Below are positions 12,218 through 23,638 of a DNA stretch of 64,000 nucleotides, piece after piece. The position numbers and the translations under genes are program-made. The DNA comes from Amorphophallus konjac (taxonomy: Eukaryota > Streptophyta > Magnoliopsida > Alismatales > Araceae): the NCBI GenBank assembly GCA_022559845.1, contig CM040128.1, positions 228,021,643 to 228,085,642 of the forward strand, read 5' to 3'. The first letter of the stretch is position 1; each line of letters begins with the position of its first letter. The notes beneath the pieces were generated by a model that searched no databases, had not been told where the DNA came from, and saw only the letters and a list, made by a program, of their open reading frames with translations.

Positions 12218-13236
12218 GGTGCCTTGCCCTTCGAAGAAGAGGGCGGAAGCTACGGCAAGTAATTCAGTCTCATATTCTGAGAGAGAGCTTCCCCCAGAAG
12301 AAGAAAAATGAGAGAATCATTTTTAGAAGTTGGATTTGAGAGCAGCCAGCCGTTTTCACCTGGAAATGCTTCATTGAAGCTATAGCTTGTTTTTTTATCT
12401 TTTTTGTTTCTATTTTTCATTTCATTCTTGCTTCAATTCGCATTTAAATTTGTTTCCCTCTGAGTGTTCTTGGAGGAAGGGAGACAACCTCTCCGGTTTC
12501 GAGTGACTTTGGGTCACTCTTGGGTTCCCCTCTACTCACAGGAAGGGAGGAAACTCCTCCGGTTCTGGTCTTGCGGTCTGCAAGCCAGGGTGTAGGTCCT
12601 GTGGGGTATAGGACCTGGGTCAAGGGATTTGTTTCCCTTTTTGGCAAGCTGTTCGGTAGCATCTGTCTGCAGACTGAGTCTACTTCATCTCCAACTTTTG
12701 GAAGTGAAATCCTCGTTCGGTGTGAACGAGAGGTGGATGTAGATTGCGGTTGGCAATCGAACCACCTAAAAAATTCCTTTGTTCCTTTGTGTGATTGTTG
12801 CTTTGATCCTTCTTGGCGTGATGTTTCTGTAACCAGTTGGTATATAGAAAGTAACCGATCAGAAAGATAGGTCAAGTCTATCTGAAGGTTTTGTTTCTTG
12901 CATGAGCAGACTCTCAAGTCCAACCTCCTTCGAGTGCCACTGGTCATCTTTTGTTTAATTATTTGCCTGAGAGGCCTTTCATATCGTTGTTGAGCTTATC
13001 TTCAACGTGTATTAAGCATTCTGCATCACGTTTCTGGACTCATCTACCGTGTTCTTGTAATTTAATTTTAAATTGGGGTGATCTATTCATCCCCCCCCCT
13101 TCTAGATCACTCTCTCATATTTCTATCAGTTAACACTCCCCTGGACAGGTTGGGGTCGAAGAAGAACGTCGGAGATGCAGCATGGCTCCGCCCAGAACCG
13201 AGAAATGCCATCCCTTCGCGCGCTGCGAACATGGAG

Positions 13237-13246
13237 CTATTTATAG
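13237..13246 (-). promoter_or_regulatory. TATA box of left Tat-like LTR
   Basis: The minus-strand sequence ctataaatag is the same 10-mer found at 60102-60111 in the right Tat-like LTR. Confidence 0.55.
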
Positions 13247-13478
13247 AAAACCAAAAAACCATAGGTTGAAATAGAGGATAAACACCCAAATAGGGGATAT
13301 ATCTTGATTAAAACCTTCATATAATAGTGGAAATATATCCCCAAGATGGATAAAACTCGTGGTGGACGGATATTCTCGGTAAAAATGGTGCAAACAAGGA
13401 CTCCAAAGATTCCTCGGCCGAAGAAAATGGAGCTCGGAACAGTCAAGATTCTGCAACGAGAATGCAGTTGGTCGAGCA

Positions 13479-13860
13479 ACCGCGACCTTCAAACCGCGGT
13501 TGGCAAAGAACCTCGAACAGGAAGGGGCATCACAGGACCGAGGAACGGGGTCGACGCACCCACGGGCGCCCGAGAGAGAAGATTTGAGAAAGCGGTCTGA
13601 AAAAGACCGCGACCTCATGGTCGCGGTTTCCATCCAACCGCGGCCTGACCTATTATTTAAATAAAATAATAAATAAATAAAAAATAATAATAATAAAATG
13701 GCTGAACGTGGTCGTCTAGGGGACCGTGATCTGACGATCGCGGTCTCCTATTCGACCGTGACCTTGGTGAAAAGAATAAATAAAATAAAAATAAAAAGGG
13801 TGAATGCGGTCCCCTATGAGATCGCGTTCTCATGAACGTGGTCTCATAGAAGACCGCGTT
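13479..13860 (-). repeat. Palindrome array with GCGGTC/GACCGC arms
   Basis: About eight or nine short inverted repeats, roughly 19-24 nt each, occur here. Examples are accgcgacc-tcat-ggtcgcggt near 13606 and gcggtct-gaaaa-agaccgc near 13594. Others vary in the arm (cgtggtct/agaccgcg, gcggtt/aaccgc). They fill the U3 upstream of the TATA box. AT-rich simple sequence (aaataaaataata) lies between them at about 13650-13700 and 13770-13800. Confidence 0.7.
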
Positions 13861-14098
13861 CAGGGAGAACGCAGGGCTGCACCGGATGTCCGATTGACCC
13901 TCCGAACGGCACGAAAGTGACCCGAAAGTGGGGCAATCAAAGATAAAAGCCTCCAAAGCTCAATGGGCTCGAAAAAGGGTCAAGAAATGGGCTTGAAATA
14001 TATTCAAAGAAGACTACAAAATAATCGATAATTCGGAGCATCACAAAAGGTGAATAAGAGAAATAACTCAACTTGTAGCCTGAAAATGGGTGTCCACA

Positions 14099-14111
14099 GA
14101 TGCCCCTCCTT
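14099..14111 (-). promoter_or_regulatory. Polypurine tract of host G
   Basis: The minus strand reads aaggaggggcatc directly before the LTR start TGTGGACACCC. Only about 80 bp of host interior follow (14112-14193) before element C begins. Confidence 0.55.
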
Positions 14112-14188
14112 GATGTCCGCTTTGCAAGGGAGCGAGCGAAAGCGACGCGGAGGCGGAATGGAAAGGAGATGGAGTGAAAGCGACTGTG

Positions 14189-14193
14189 ACATG
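14189..14193. repeat. Left TSD of element C (acatg)
   Basis: The five bases acatg flank the TGTTGGG end of C and recur right after its other end at 50622-50626. Confidence 0.9.
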
Positions 14194-14702
14194 TGTTGGG
14201 TTCGGTGCAGTATTCAGAGGGGGGGTGAATAAATATAGCCCTTATAAAAATTTCACCCAATTAAAAACTAGAATGCTAACAAGACAGAATAGACAATCTG
14301 AAGGCTAATTAAATCTAATACTAAGAACAGCGGAATTAAATCTACCTTCTTCAGAATGACAAAGAGCACCAGCGGAATAACAAATCAAAGAACACTTAAT
14401 ACCACAGTCAAGCACATGGTATGCAATCAAGCCATATCGCTCCTATGCAAGCATCTAGCGCCAATCACACAAAGAGATCAAACCATAGTGCACAAGGGGT
14501 TTTTAGGTGGTTTGGTCCTGCAGACCTACATCCACCCCACACTCAAACCGAGTGTGGATTCCGCTGACTCACAGCTTGAACAAAGGATAAAGTGGAAAAT
14601 GAAAACAAGAACCAAACAGCACCGAAAAGCTGTAAACAGTGAAGCACAAAATGTGGCTCTTAAAGAGCTGACTGGAGTGGATCTGATCCAACTTCCAGTG
14701 GG

Positions 14703-14872
14703 AACGATCTTCTCTGCTTTTCTCTTCTCTCTCTCTTTCTTCTTCTTCTCTTCACACTCTGCTCTCTCGATCTCTCACTCAATCTCTCTTTCTTTCTCTT
14801 TCTCTTCTTCTCTTTCTCTCTTCTTTTCCTTCTCTTCTCTTCTCTTCCTTTTTCTTCTCTGGATCGAAGACC
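14703..14872. repeat. CT-rich low-complexity tract
   Basis: Runs of tctctctttcttcttctct on the plus strand are GA-rich in the transcribed sense of C. The tract lies just downstream of the TATA box and resembles a purine-rich leader. The same tract recurs at 34453-34622, and a shorter one in D at 36382-36450. Confidence 0.8.
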
Positions 14873-14948
14873 TCTCTACACTCTGCTTTTTCTTCACAGC
14901 TTCTGCTCTGTCAATTTCGATCAACCTCCTTCAGACAACGGAGTCTTT

Positions 14949-14957
14949 CTTATATAG
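14949..14957 (-). promoter_or_regulatory. TATA box of C 3' LTR
   Basis: The minus-strand sequence ctatataag is repeated in the 5' LTR at 34699-34707. Confidence 0.6.
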
Positions 14958-15119
14958 CAGCTCGAGCAGGAGCAGCACTGGGCGCGTGTGTTCCACATTT
15001 CCCGCCCAAGATATTTGACCACGTGTCAGCTTCCTGTCAGCCCTCGGATCACGTGCCCTTCATTAGCCTAAATCACCTACAGTCAAAGACAAAAGGAATG
15101 TATCTACTTAGTTAGTTCA

Positions 15120-17310
15120 GGCTTTTAACACGAGTGTATATACTTCAGAAGCATCAATGAATAAGTGTGTACACTGAGAGAGTGTATAGACTTGTAAGAC
15201 TTTATGCGACCTCAGTGTATATACTTGCTGAAGAATGCATTATCATAACAGGAGGGAGTGTTTAGACTTCTGTGTAATGCATGAAGGAATCGAGTGTATA
15301 GACTTGATAACTCATACTGAAAAATGCAATGTATAGACTTTATAAGCAGCAAATGAGCAAGTGTGAACACTGAGTGAGTGTAAAGACTTTGAGTCTTCAT
15401 GCGAGCTAAGTGTATAGACTTTCAGTTAAATGCATTAACATACCAAGGGAATGAGTGTATGGACTTAAAGCATCAGTTAACCAAGTGTGTAGAGTGTATA
15501 CACTTGACTGCGTGCATGACAGACAATGTCTAGACTTGCTATTAACATGCATGAGAACCCAATGTACAGACATGCTTTCGCTTCAGCTGACGACCCTAGT
15601 GTATAGACTTGCTGAGGGAGAGACTGTACAGACTTGAAGCAAAGCAAGACAATCAAGTGTGTAGACTTCACGATGTGCAGACTTGCCAAAGAAACGGCTG
15701 CACAGACTTTAGCTCAAGAGCGATGTATAGAGTTTTGAAAGCTTGAACAACGAAGCATGCTGTACAGACTTTGAGTGAGAGTCCAATGTGTAGACTTGCC
15801 ACCGACCAATGTATAGACTTGATGGTTGAGAGACGATGGCCAGGACAAGGCACAAACGGATGTATAGACTTTGGACTTGAACGACCAAGCAGGCTGTGTA
15901 GACTTAGAAGAGTAAGCCAGTGCATAGACTTCAAAAAACTTGAAGGCCCAATGTACAGACTTTGAAAAGTCTGAACCAATGTACAGACTTGTAACGCTTC
16001 AAAGCACAATGTGCAGACTTTACAGTTCAGCTGCCAATGTATAGACTTGGAAAAGCTCGAACATTGAATCAATGTAAAGACTTGGGGTTCTGAACGTAGG
16101 TAAAGGCTGGGAATGTATAGACTTGCCCTTTAGAAACGAATGTATAGACTTGAGAGTCTTGAAGCCAATGTACAGACTTACTGAACTGAGTGTAGGTAAA
16201 AGATATGAGGAATGTATAGACTTACCCAGTTCAGTTCAGAACGTAGGTAATGATCAATGTATAGACTTAACAGTCGCCTTGGCTATACAGACTTGGTCAC
16301 AAACTGAACAGTCGGTTGTATAGACTTAACAGTCGCCTTGGCTGTACAGACTTGGTCACTCGACCAGTGTACAGACTTGACAATGCTGAATGAACGACTG
16401 AGCAATGTATAGACATTGGACTCAAATGAGAAGCCAATGTACAGACTTGCCACCGACCAATGTATAGACTTGGTGGAAGGCATGCACTATACAGACTTCA
16501 CGATAAAAGCATGAACAGTCCGATGTACAGACTTGCCTTAAGCAATGGCTGTACAGACTTCACCTCGAGCTATCTACAGTGCATCAATGTGTGGACTTGA
16601 ATGAAAGTGCATGCATTGTATGGACTTGTACAGTGAAACGATGTATAGACTTCACCAAGACACTGCATGAACAATATGATGTGATGTACAGACTTGGGCT
16701 GTACAGAGTTCATGAACAATGCATGCTATGCATGAATAAGAAGACGATGTACAGACTTTCAACAATACTCTGTACAGACTTACATGATGCACTTACAATG
16801 TACAGACATGATTAAGCGTGAACAAGTCGATGTACAAACTAAGCATGTATAGACTTAGTGCATGAAGCCCTGATAATGTATAGACTTGCTAATGCAATCT
16901 AGGGCGATGTACAGACTTTGTCCACGAACTGTGCACATGCATGAACGATGTATAGACTATGCTGAGTGTGTAGACTTATGAAGTGCATAGAACACATAAA
17001 GGCTGTTTAGACTTACAGCGTTGACGTTGTAGACTTGAGAATGCAATGTAAACTCTTACAGTGTTGACGCTGCATGAGACGAGTGTATAGACTTGTGATC
17101 TCAACGATGCCCAAACACAACACAGACACAACACGATGTATAGACTATGCTGAGTGTGTAGACTTGTGAAATGCATAGAACACAAAAAGGCTGTCTAGAC
17201 TTACAGCGTTGACGCTGCAGACTTGAGAATGCAACGTACACACTTACAGCGTTGACGCTGCATGAGACACTAAGTAAGATGGACAGTTGTATAGACTTGT
17301 GTTCTGAGGG
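15120..17310 (-). repeat. TGTATAGACTT array in U3 of C
   Basis: Dozens of copies of a(a)tgtatagactt, or its variants tgtacagactt and tgtgtagactt, occur at irregular spacing of about 25-45 bp, filling 2.2 kb upstream of the TATA box. Near the distal end the motif mixes with cagcgttgacgctgc palindromes (about 17007-17250) and a pair of gtcgacccat sites (about 17312-17342). The same motif is the main U3 repeat of element D. Confidence 0.9.
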
Positions 17311-17663
17311 AGTCGACCCATCAAGGAAGGGGGTCGACCCATCTAAGTGCACTGATGCAGTATATGCACATAAGAAGCAATGCATGATCTTGATTCAAAC
17401 ACAAAACACATTATGCACTTAGTATGGAACACTACATGATTTAGCACACTCATGCATTCTCCACAAAATAGACCAGCTATAACATACTCAAGCATTCTCC
17501 AGAGAATATACCAGTCACAGTCATATGCATTTTCCACAGAGTATATCAATTATGCATTCATATCAGTTATAAACATTCATGTTACTATCATTCAATGTGG
17601 TGACTCATTCATGTTGCTATCATTAAAACACAACATCATCAACAAAGCACAAGGAGCACAACA

Positions 17664-17690
17664 ATCTCCCCCTTTTTGATGATGGCAACA
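17664..17690 (-). promoter_or_regulatory. Polypurine tract of C
   Basis: The minus strand reads catcatcaaaaagggggaga immediately before the LTR start, as in the other Sireviruses here. Confidence 0.8.
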
Positions 17691-20297
17691 TGATGAGTCC
17701 CACTGACTCGTCAAACTATTCTCCCTCTTTGAAATAATCAAAAAGAGAGGGAATGATTTGAGAGACAAAATGCAGCACACAAAGACACAGAATAAAACAT
17801 GGTTCATTAACTATCAGCACTCCCTTAAGACAATGAAACAGCACTCCCCCTATCATCATGCAAGATTAACTATTCTCCCCTTAAAATCAGATGACTCATA
17901 ACTCCCCCTGAAGCACAGGAATGAACTCTGGTTATCTAATAAATCAAGCTAAATTCTGTCATTACAAAGAATCTGAATTCTGGTTACATAAACAGAATGA
18001 AACAGAACCAGAGCTGATTGTGAAACAGGATGGAAGATTCCAACAGTGTGGATCAACTGATAATGTGAGATTAGCCATGGGTGAGGGTGAGAAATAGTCA
18101 AAGCACAATACATCTCAATGAATTAATCAATAGCAAGATGTTGATCAGGCTGTCTGGAAAGGATCTAAACATGAGGGATTTTAAAGCTTGCACCACTTCA
18201 ATAAGTCTTAAGAAGAGTAGACTCTCTTATCATAAAGGGTTATGAAGTGGCAACATAACCAATCTGATTTAATTTTGATGTATACCAAATTTGCTAAATT
18301 AAACTCAATACTCATATCTGAATCCAAGTTTTAATAAAGGTGAATCAAATATTCAGATAACACTCAAAATCAATCATCTTTTATCTTACACACATGATCT
18401 CAATGACTCTTTCAAGAGTTACACAGATTAGTATTGATGTTAAACACTTTATCCAAGAATATGAGTTGATAGACTTTTCAATATTTTTATTTGAAGCACA
18501 TTATATTTTTCTTGAGCAATTTGAGTTGATCAACACCTTTTTACATGAGGCACAACAAGTCTTAGTTGAAGTGACCCAGTTACTCAGAGTGATAACTGTC
18601 ATTGCCTCTCAACATTGAGACCAGAGTTAGCAATATAAGTGTGTTTTTACATGAGGAGACACCTTGATTAGAGGCCGGACTCCCTAGCTGCTCAACACAA
18701 TTTTACCATTGCTCTGTCAGGTTTTGATAATAAATTTTCATCAGAGATAACTATGGCACTTCATGACGTGAGTTACTTTATTTCATTGACAAAGAACCCA
18801 GTTTCTCGGTGACCAAGACATTGCTCTGAATTGACAATTTTTATTTAGTCAACATTTTTCAAGTTAATGTTTAACCACAGAACTCACTCTATGTATCTTT
18901 ATCAAAGAGCCTTGATTTCAAATTTTCAGATATCAGATGAGAGAGTTTGAGGATTACATGACATAAGTGGTTAAAGTTTATTAAACCTTATCATTCAGAT
19001 ATTTTCAATTCATTTAATTACAAATCTGGGAATACATTAATCTTATATCAGTCTGATTCAGTCATAATTCTTAAACCTATATGATAGAAATTTCTACAAT
19101 GTTCTCAGACTGAATTGCATGACATGCAGCTTAAGTTCCTCAAATCAGAAAAATAAGTTTAGTTGACAAACAAATCAATTGAAGAAACAGATCAATCACA
19201 CCAGCTGAGAAGAATGTGAAAGGTGGGTATAAGCTAGTGCAAGAGTAAATCAGCAATGGAGAAGAGCATTTGAAGAGTGTTTATCAACAAATATTTGCTG
19301 AGTCTAGAATTCAGACTGATCAGCTGACAGATAGTATCATGAATGGAGTTGAAAGAAGCTCTTCTTTAACAACTCAACAAATATCTGATGGCAGAATCAT
19401 TTTTTCAAGAGAAAAAAAAACATCAGATGAGAGTTGATCATATACTAGACAAGAGGTGTTCAAGAGGTGACAATCAAAACACCAATTCTAAATGCTCCCC
19501 CTGTCTAGATGCAATGAATTTCTTTTTAGGTTTTTCAAAAAATTTTATGATATGCACTACCCTTCATATGCAACATCAGTCAACTTCCCTTAACAAAGTG
19601 CATGAAATACAGTTAATGAACTGCTCATGATTTTAGAATATGCTCAAGAGGAATTCATGCTTTGTTCAATCAGAGAGAAAATTTATCAAATGCATCAATT
19701 TCATTTCAATTTTTCAGATTTTTCAAATTTAATTATATGCAGGACATTGCTCTACATGAAGACAGGACCCATGGTACTAGGCGGAGAACCTGGTCATAAA
19801 GACCATCTCACACATGATATGAACCTCCAAGCAGATTTCCCTGTCTTTTAGTAGCATACCAAATGATATACCAAGGTTATGCATGAAATGCAGTGCAAAG
19901 CAGTCCTATATGCATTAAACAAAAATAGTTGGACTCCCCCTGTCTATATGCATGAAATGTATTGAAAGCACATCACATGATTTCAAATATTCATTCAGAT
20001 ATGATTCATGCAAATCAGAGAGAGAGGAGAATTACCATCAACAAATCAACATTTTAGAAATCTTCAGTTTGACATCAACAAATCAACATGATATTCAATC
20101 ATTTCAACTTCACAATTTCATCAAACTGAATTGTCATGATGTGCAATCAACTGAAGCACACAAATTTAGAAGGTAGAATTTAAGATGAGTATTCAGAACA
20201 GACCTAAAAAGCAGAATCTTGGGGTGTCTTCCTGTTGAGTGCCTTGGTTTATTTTACCCCTCTTTATTTATTCCAAGGCACACCTGTAACATGTTAA
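17691..20297 (-). other. Noncoding 3' region of C with blocks shared with B and D
   Basis: No ORF of note is present. Several islands match the region between pol and PPT in B and D: atgaggagacaccttgatta (about 18650); segments with cattgctctg (about 18709 and 18822) near gtttctcggtgacc; and the block with ggtactaggcggagaacctg (about 19772). Short tccccctgtct PPT-like motifs occur near 19497 and 19935. The C interior passes straight from gag-like coding to this region, so pol appears cleanly missing. Confidence 0.6.
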
Positions 20298-20573
20298 TCA
20301 ATTTGATCCTGCAGGGACCCAAGCTACCTTGGGTCCTGTATGAGCCCTAACAGGTGTTCTAAACAGTCTTTTAGCAACATGATCATCATATTCCATCAGA
20401 TTACACTCAAACATTGAGTGTCCAGTTTTTCCACAATAATAACATGAAGCCACAGAATTTTTGTTTTTATTCTTCATGTTAGCAGAAACATGATGCCCAT
20501 GTGCATGCATATGAGTATGAAAATTATGTGTATGAGCATGAGTATTCCTTTTATTAGCATGAAAATTTTTCTT
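20298..20573 (-). pseudogene. C-terminal part of C Gag-like protein
   Basis: This is the last piece of the Gag-like frame, separated from the rest by element E. Joined in order after 31276, it carries a His-rich segment (HAHTHNFHTHMHAHGHH) and a zinc knuckle (CYYCGKTGHSMFEC). It then ends with GPKVAWVPAGSN and a TGA stop at about 20298. A similar xGPKxxWVP tail precedes pol in intact Sireviruses, so the protein stops where protease would otherwise begin. Confidence 0.75.
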
Positions 20574-20578
20574 TCCAT
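20574..20578. repeat. Left TSD of element E (tccat)
   Basis: tccat flanks the LTR start here and recurs at 31271-31275. Confidence 0.95.
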
Positions 20579-20693
20579 TGTAGCAACCCTAATAAATGAA
20601 TAATTGAAATAAATTAAAACATATATATATTACAGAAGTAATATATATAAAAGGAATAGGGTTAATTGGACGAAATAAAACAAATTAAAAATA

Positions 20694-22157
20694 ACGCCTC
20701 TTATTAAGGCGTTAATTTATAAAGAAACGCCTCTACCAATGGCGTGAATAAAGAAAGGACGCCCACACCTACGGTCGTCAGTTCTCACGCGACCAAATGG
20801 GTAAGTAAAAGAAACGCCTCTATCTTAGGCGTGTTTTAAAACAAGAAACGCCCTTTTTCAAGGCGCTTTTTAAGAAACGCCCTTATGCAAGGCGTCAATT
20901 CAAGAATACACGCCCTGACCTAAGGCGTTAATTCAGTTCGTGACTCGTTCGAACCCAGAGCTTATCCAGGGAAAGATTAACCTAATCTAGTAAGTATCTA
21001 TTAGAGTAAGGACTCTATTAAGGATATATTACCCTCAATCAAACACTACTCTTGTTAGGACTTCAAAATCCTATAAATAACATGTTCGATCGAACCCTAC
21101 AACCCATTTGATCGAGCGTCTGCTGCAGGTACGTGAAGAACATATGTTCTTCTATTTTTTTTTTCTTCATCTGTTTGCAGTCACATGAAGAATATTGATT
21201 ATTCTTCTTCTCTTATTAACAGGCTAAGAGGCTCGGGCGTTTGAGGAACAAGAGTTCTTCATCCGTGTGATTCATCCAACGTCTGCAGCATCATTGATCC
21301 TTACAAATCCCTCACGGTCATCTCCAAATCAACTCTTAAAGGTAGGATTTTCTCAAGTCACTGTAGCCCAAACTAAATTGATACAGTACAATAATTATCA
21401 TGCATAAACATGGTTTGGTTTACTATAGTTTCTGAACGAGTTTCTGTTAATTTCTTGAAAGAAACGTCCTTACCAAGGGCGTGACTATGAAATACACGCC
21501 CCAGACTAGGGCGCTACTTTGCAAGTCACGACCCTTCCCAGGTCGTCAATTTCATATTTGACGCCCTGTACACAGGCGTTAATTTCATGTAAATCTTAAG
21601 AACTGATTATCCATGCAATTACATGAAATCAAAGCAATAATTGTTAACGATTAAAAGTCAATAAACATGAAACATCAAATCTGATATACTGCATGTGAAT
21701 TCCTGCCAATTTTTCTGTCATGACTATATGATTGTTATCCTTGATTATCGTGCAAATCTTGCTAATTCCTGATATTTCTTGAATTCACGACCTAGACTAG
21801 GTCGTTTTTCCATGTGGTAACGCCCCATCACAGGGCGTGAATTAAAAATAAACGCCCCTTACTAGGGCGCGTATCTGTTAAAATCCTGGAATATATATTC
21901 TGAGAAAATAAGAATTTAATGATTAACGCCCCTGCCAAGGGCGCGTTTTTGATAATTTCTGAAAATAAATATATTCTGAAAAATATTGTAAATAAAAGAC
22001 GCCTGCTACTGTAGTCGTCAACTCTTGAAGAAACGCCCCTTCCGAAGGCGCGTTTTAGATAAATTATTGAATTATTGAAAATTCTGCAAAACGGACCATA
22101 TGTAAACGCCCTTCTGTTAGGCGTTAATTACTTGAGAAACGACTTGACCTAAGTCGT
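20694..22157 (+). repeat. Array of 19-nt palindromes (ACGCC-N9-GGCGT) in E 5' LTR
   Basis: About 19 units share the frame ACGCC, nine bases, GGCGT (or GGCGC). Nearly all are exactly 19 nt; two degenerate units are 20 nt. Some have both arms changed together: ACGACC with GGTCGT (near 21527 and 21788), and ACGACTT with AAGTCGT (22139-22157). Units come in clusters: six or seven in U3 at 20694-20930, then groups at about 21464-21580, 21787-21945 and 22000-22157. The paired changes argue for selection or copying of the palindrome rather than of one strand. Confidence 0.85.
21071..21079 (+). promoter_or_regulatory. TATA box of E 5' LTR
   Basis: The sequence ctataaata lies about 490 bp into the LTR; the matching copy in the 3' LTR is at 28722-28730. 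Confidence 0.65.
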
Positions 22158-23626
22158 TATTTTACTGTAAACTGATTTTTCCTCTGCTTTGCTAACCGAC
22201 GGTTTTATATATCATAATATATATATATATCGGCACTATTCTCCACTCCGTGAGTATAGTCCCACTTTTCACGGTGTTTTATCGATCACACTCAACTCTC
22301 ATTGACATACAAGCTCTCCATTGGACATTCCGTTCCTTTGGACTAGCGAGTTAGTCATAGAGACCTCCGTAAGACTCCTCGTAGCCTTGGATTCCCTCAA
22401 GGCCGACTGAGCTGGTTGTACCCTAAAAACCCATTACACCATTGATGCCATGTCACTCTAAAGAAACATGGTATACCGGCCCTTATGATTGTACAAAGAG
22501 TATATCATAAGAAAATTCTTAATGGGATGATGATATCATGCCATATCATGTCGTTCTTGTAAACCCCAATTCTATGATAAGAATGAGGGTATCTTACCTT
22601 TGATATACTGTTCATGTGGACCTCAATTCTATATAAAGAATGTCCATATTGATTTGTCATGGTACCTAAGTTAAGGGAACCATATTCTACCTAGTTTTAT
22701 CGATATCGTGATTATACCGTTATTATCGCCATTCTATGTCCTTTGTCATATTTTGGACTCTATTCTATCAAAGTTGTCATACGTGTCTACAAGCTTGATT
22801 ATTGAAATTCTATGTTGGCTATAAACAAGAGTGGATGTCAAAACACATGATAAATGCCTGCGCATATAGGGCCCGATCTGGTCCTGGGAGGAGCACCCGA
22901 AAGTACTTGTGCCCATGGGAGTTAAAATGATAAGGTATCTGGCATTATACCGAGTACTTGACTTGCTTGATTGGACATTCCACACACATCTTGTACTTGA
23001 ATCGTACTTGACTTTACATGAAATGCGTGGCCCGAAAGAGGGTAATTTACTTGCTTGATACATGATAGCCAAGTTCTTGACATGACTCGATAATGGTACT
23101 TGCTTGAATATCTTGAATAACTTGTATCTTGTTGAAAGTTCATGATAAGTTCATCTTATTTCCTTGATATTACATTCTCTCTATCTTGTCGTTTCATGCG
23201 AGCATGCATAGCCTTATTGCATTCATGAAAATGTAATTACTTAAACCACTTGCTAGTACTTGAGATATAATTTCCTACTGAGCGTTCGCTCATTCCGTTT
23301 GTCCCTTGTACTTTTCAGGTAAGTCCGACGACGATGGAAGTCAATCGGATGGGAATGGTCAAGAGTGAAAGTGATAGAGCTTCTACAAGTGTCATCTAGT
23401 CTTTTCCATAGTTTCTTGAGTCAACTATGTATTCTTTTCCTTTTTATTTAACAGAGTATTGGATTTGTAATAGTCTATCCATTATGAAATAAAGGATTGG
23501 GTTATCTTGCTATTTTGCGCATCTCTGTCTTTGTGTCGAATACATGACCACTCTGATTGACATGATTGATATAGACACGTCGCGCATCTCCGGGTATCTT
23601 CCGCGCTCGGGGCGTGACAGTCTTTG

Positions 23627-23638
23627 TGGTATCAGAGC
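23627..23638 (+). promoter_or_regulatory. Primer binding site of E
   Basis: The sequence tggtatcagagc is a full 12-nt match to the initiator tRNA-Met type site. It lies seven bases after the LTR end. Confidence 0.9.

Larger units (their letters stand above)
3660..13128 (+). mobile_element. Element B: Ty1/copia Sirevirus, interrupted by A
   Basis: The order is 5' LTR remnant, PBS, gag, protease, integrase, RT, RNase H, long 3' noncoding region, PPT and 3' LTR. Integrase before RT is the copia order. The missing first part of the 5' LTR must lie left of A, off the window. The right flank begins gttaa (13129-13133), the expected TSD; its partner is not visible. Many stops and frameshifts and lost catalytic residues make it dead. 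Confidence 0.9.
11145..13128 (+). repeat. 3' LTR of element B
   Basis: It begins tgtgctcctgtgg after the PPT (the exact first base is uncertain by a few) and ends tttctatca, identical to the end of the 5' remnant. It is about 1.98 kb. U3 contains the AGGTCGGTGCA array (11405-11785), and a TATA box lies at 12209. Confidence 0.8.
13129..14098 (-). repeat. Tat-like gypsy 3' LTR (host G, left), cut by B
   Basis: Read on the minus strand, a purine tract (aaggaggggcatc) is followed by TGTGGACACCCATTTT, a start I associate with Tat-clade gypsy LTRs. U3 contains palindromes with GCGGTC/GACCGC arms (13479-13860) and then a TATA box, ctataaatag. After about 100 bp of R/U5 the LTR is interrupted at 13128 by B, so its 3' end lies beyond B and A, off the window. 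Confidence 0.6.
14194..17663 (-). repeat. 3' LTR of element C (complete)
   Basis: On the minus strand it runs from TGTTGTGCTCC at 17663 to CCCAACA at 14194 (3470 bp). U3 (17663 to about 14960) is dominated by the TGTATAGACTT array. A TATA box lies at 14949-14957, then a purine-rich leader. It matches 33944-35766 plus 48943-50621 almost base for base. Confidence 0.9.
20579..23619 (+). repeat. 5' LTR of element E
   Basis: It begins TGTAGCAACCC and ends GCGTGACA. U3 is about 0.5 kb, with a TATA box at 21071. R/U5 is very long, about 2.5 kb. Nineteen or so short palindromes (20694-22157) lie on both sides of the TATA box. Confidence 0.95.

Noticed and set aside
14356..15018. 220-residue plus-strand ORF (and its copy at 34106-34768)
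   Set aside because: It lies antisense in R/U5 of the C LTRs. Its Ser/Phe/Leu-rich half is a translation of the CT-rich simple tract, and there is no domain.
15668..17385. Many minus-strand ORFs with repeated KSIHW, SLYIG and VCTL segments (also 36984-38495, 47607-48484 and 49233-50343)
   Set aside because: They are translations of the TGTATAGACTT array in three frames. They follow the DNA repeat rather than a protein pattern.
22746..23143. Minus-strand ORFs in the E LTR, repeated identically at 30397-30794
   Set aside because: They are identical because the LTRs are identical. They are antisense to R/U5 and lack domains.
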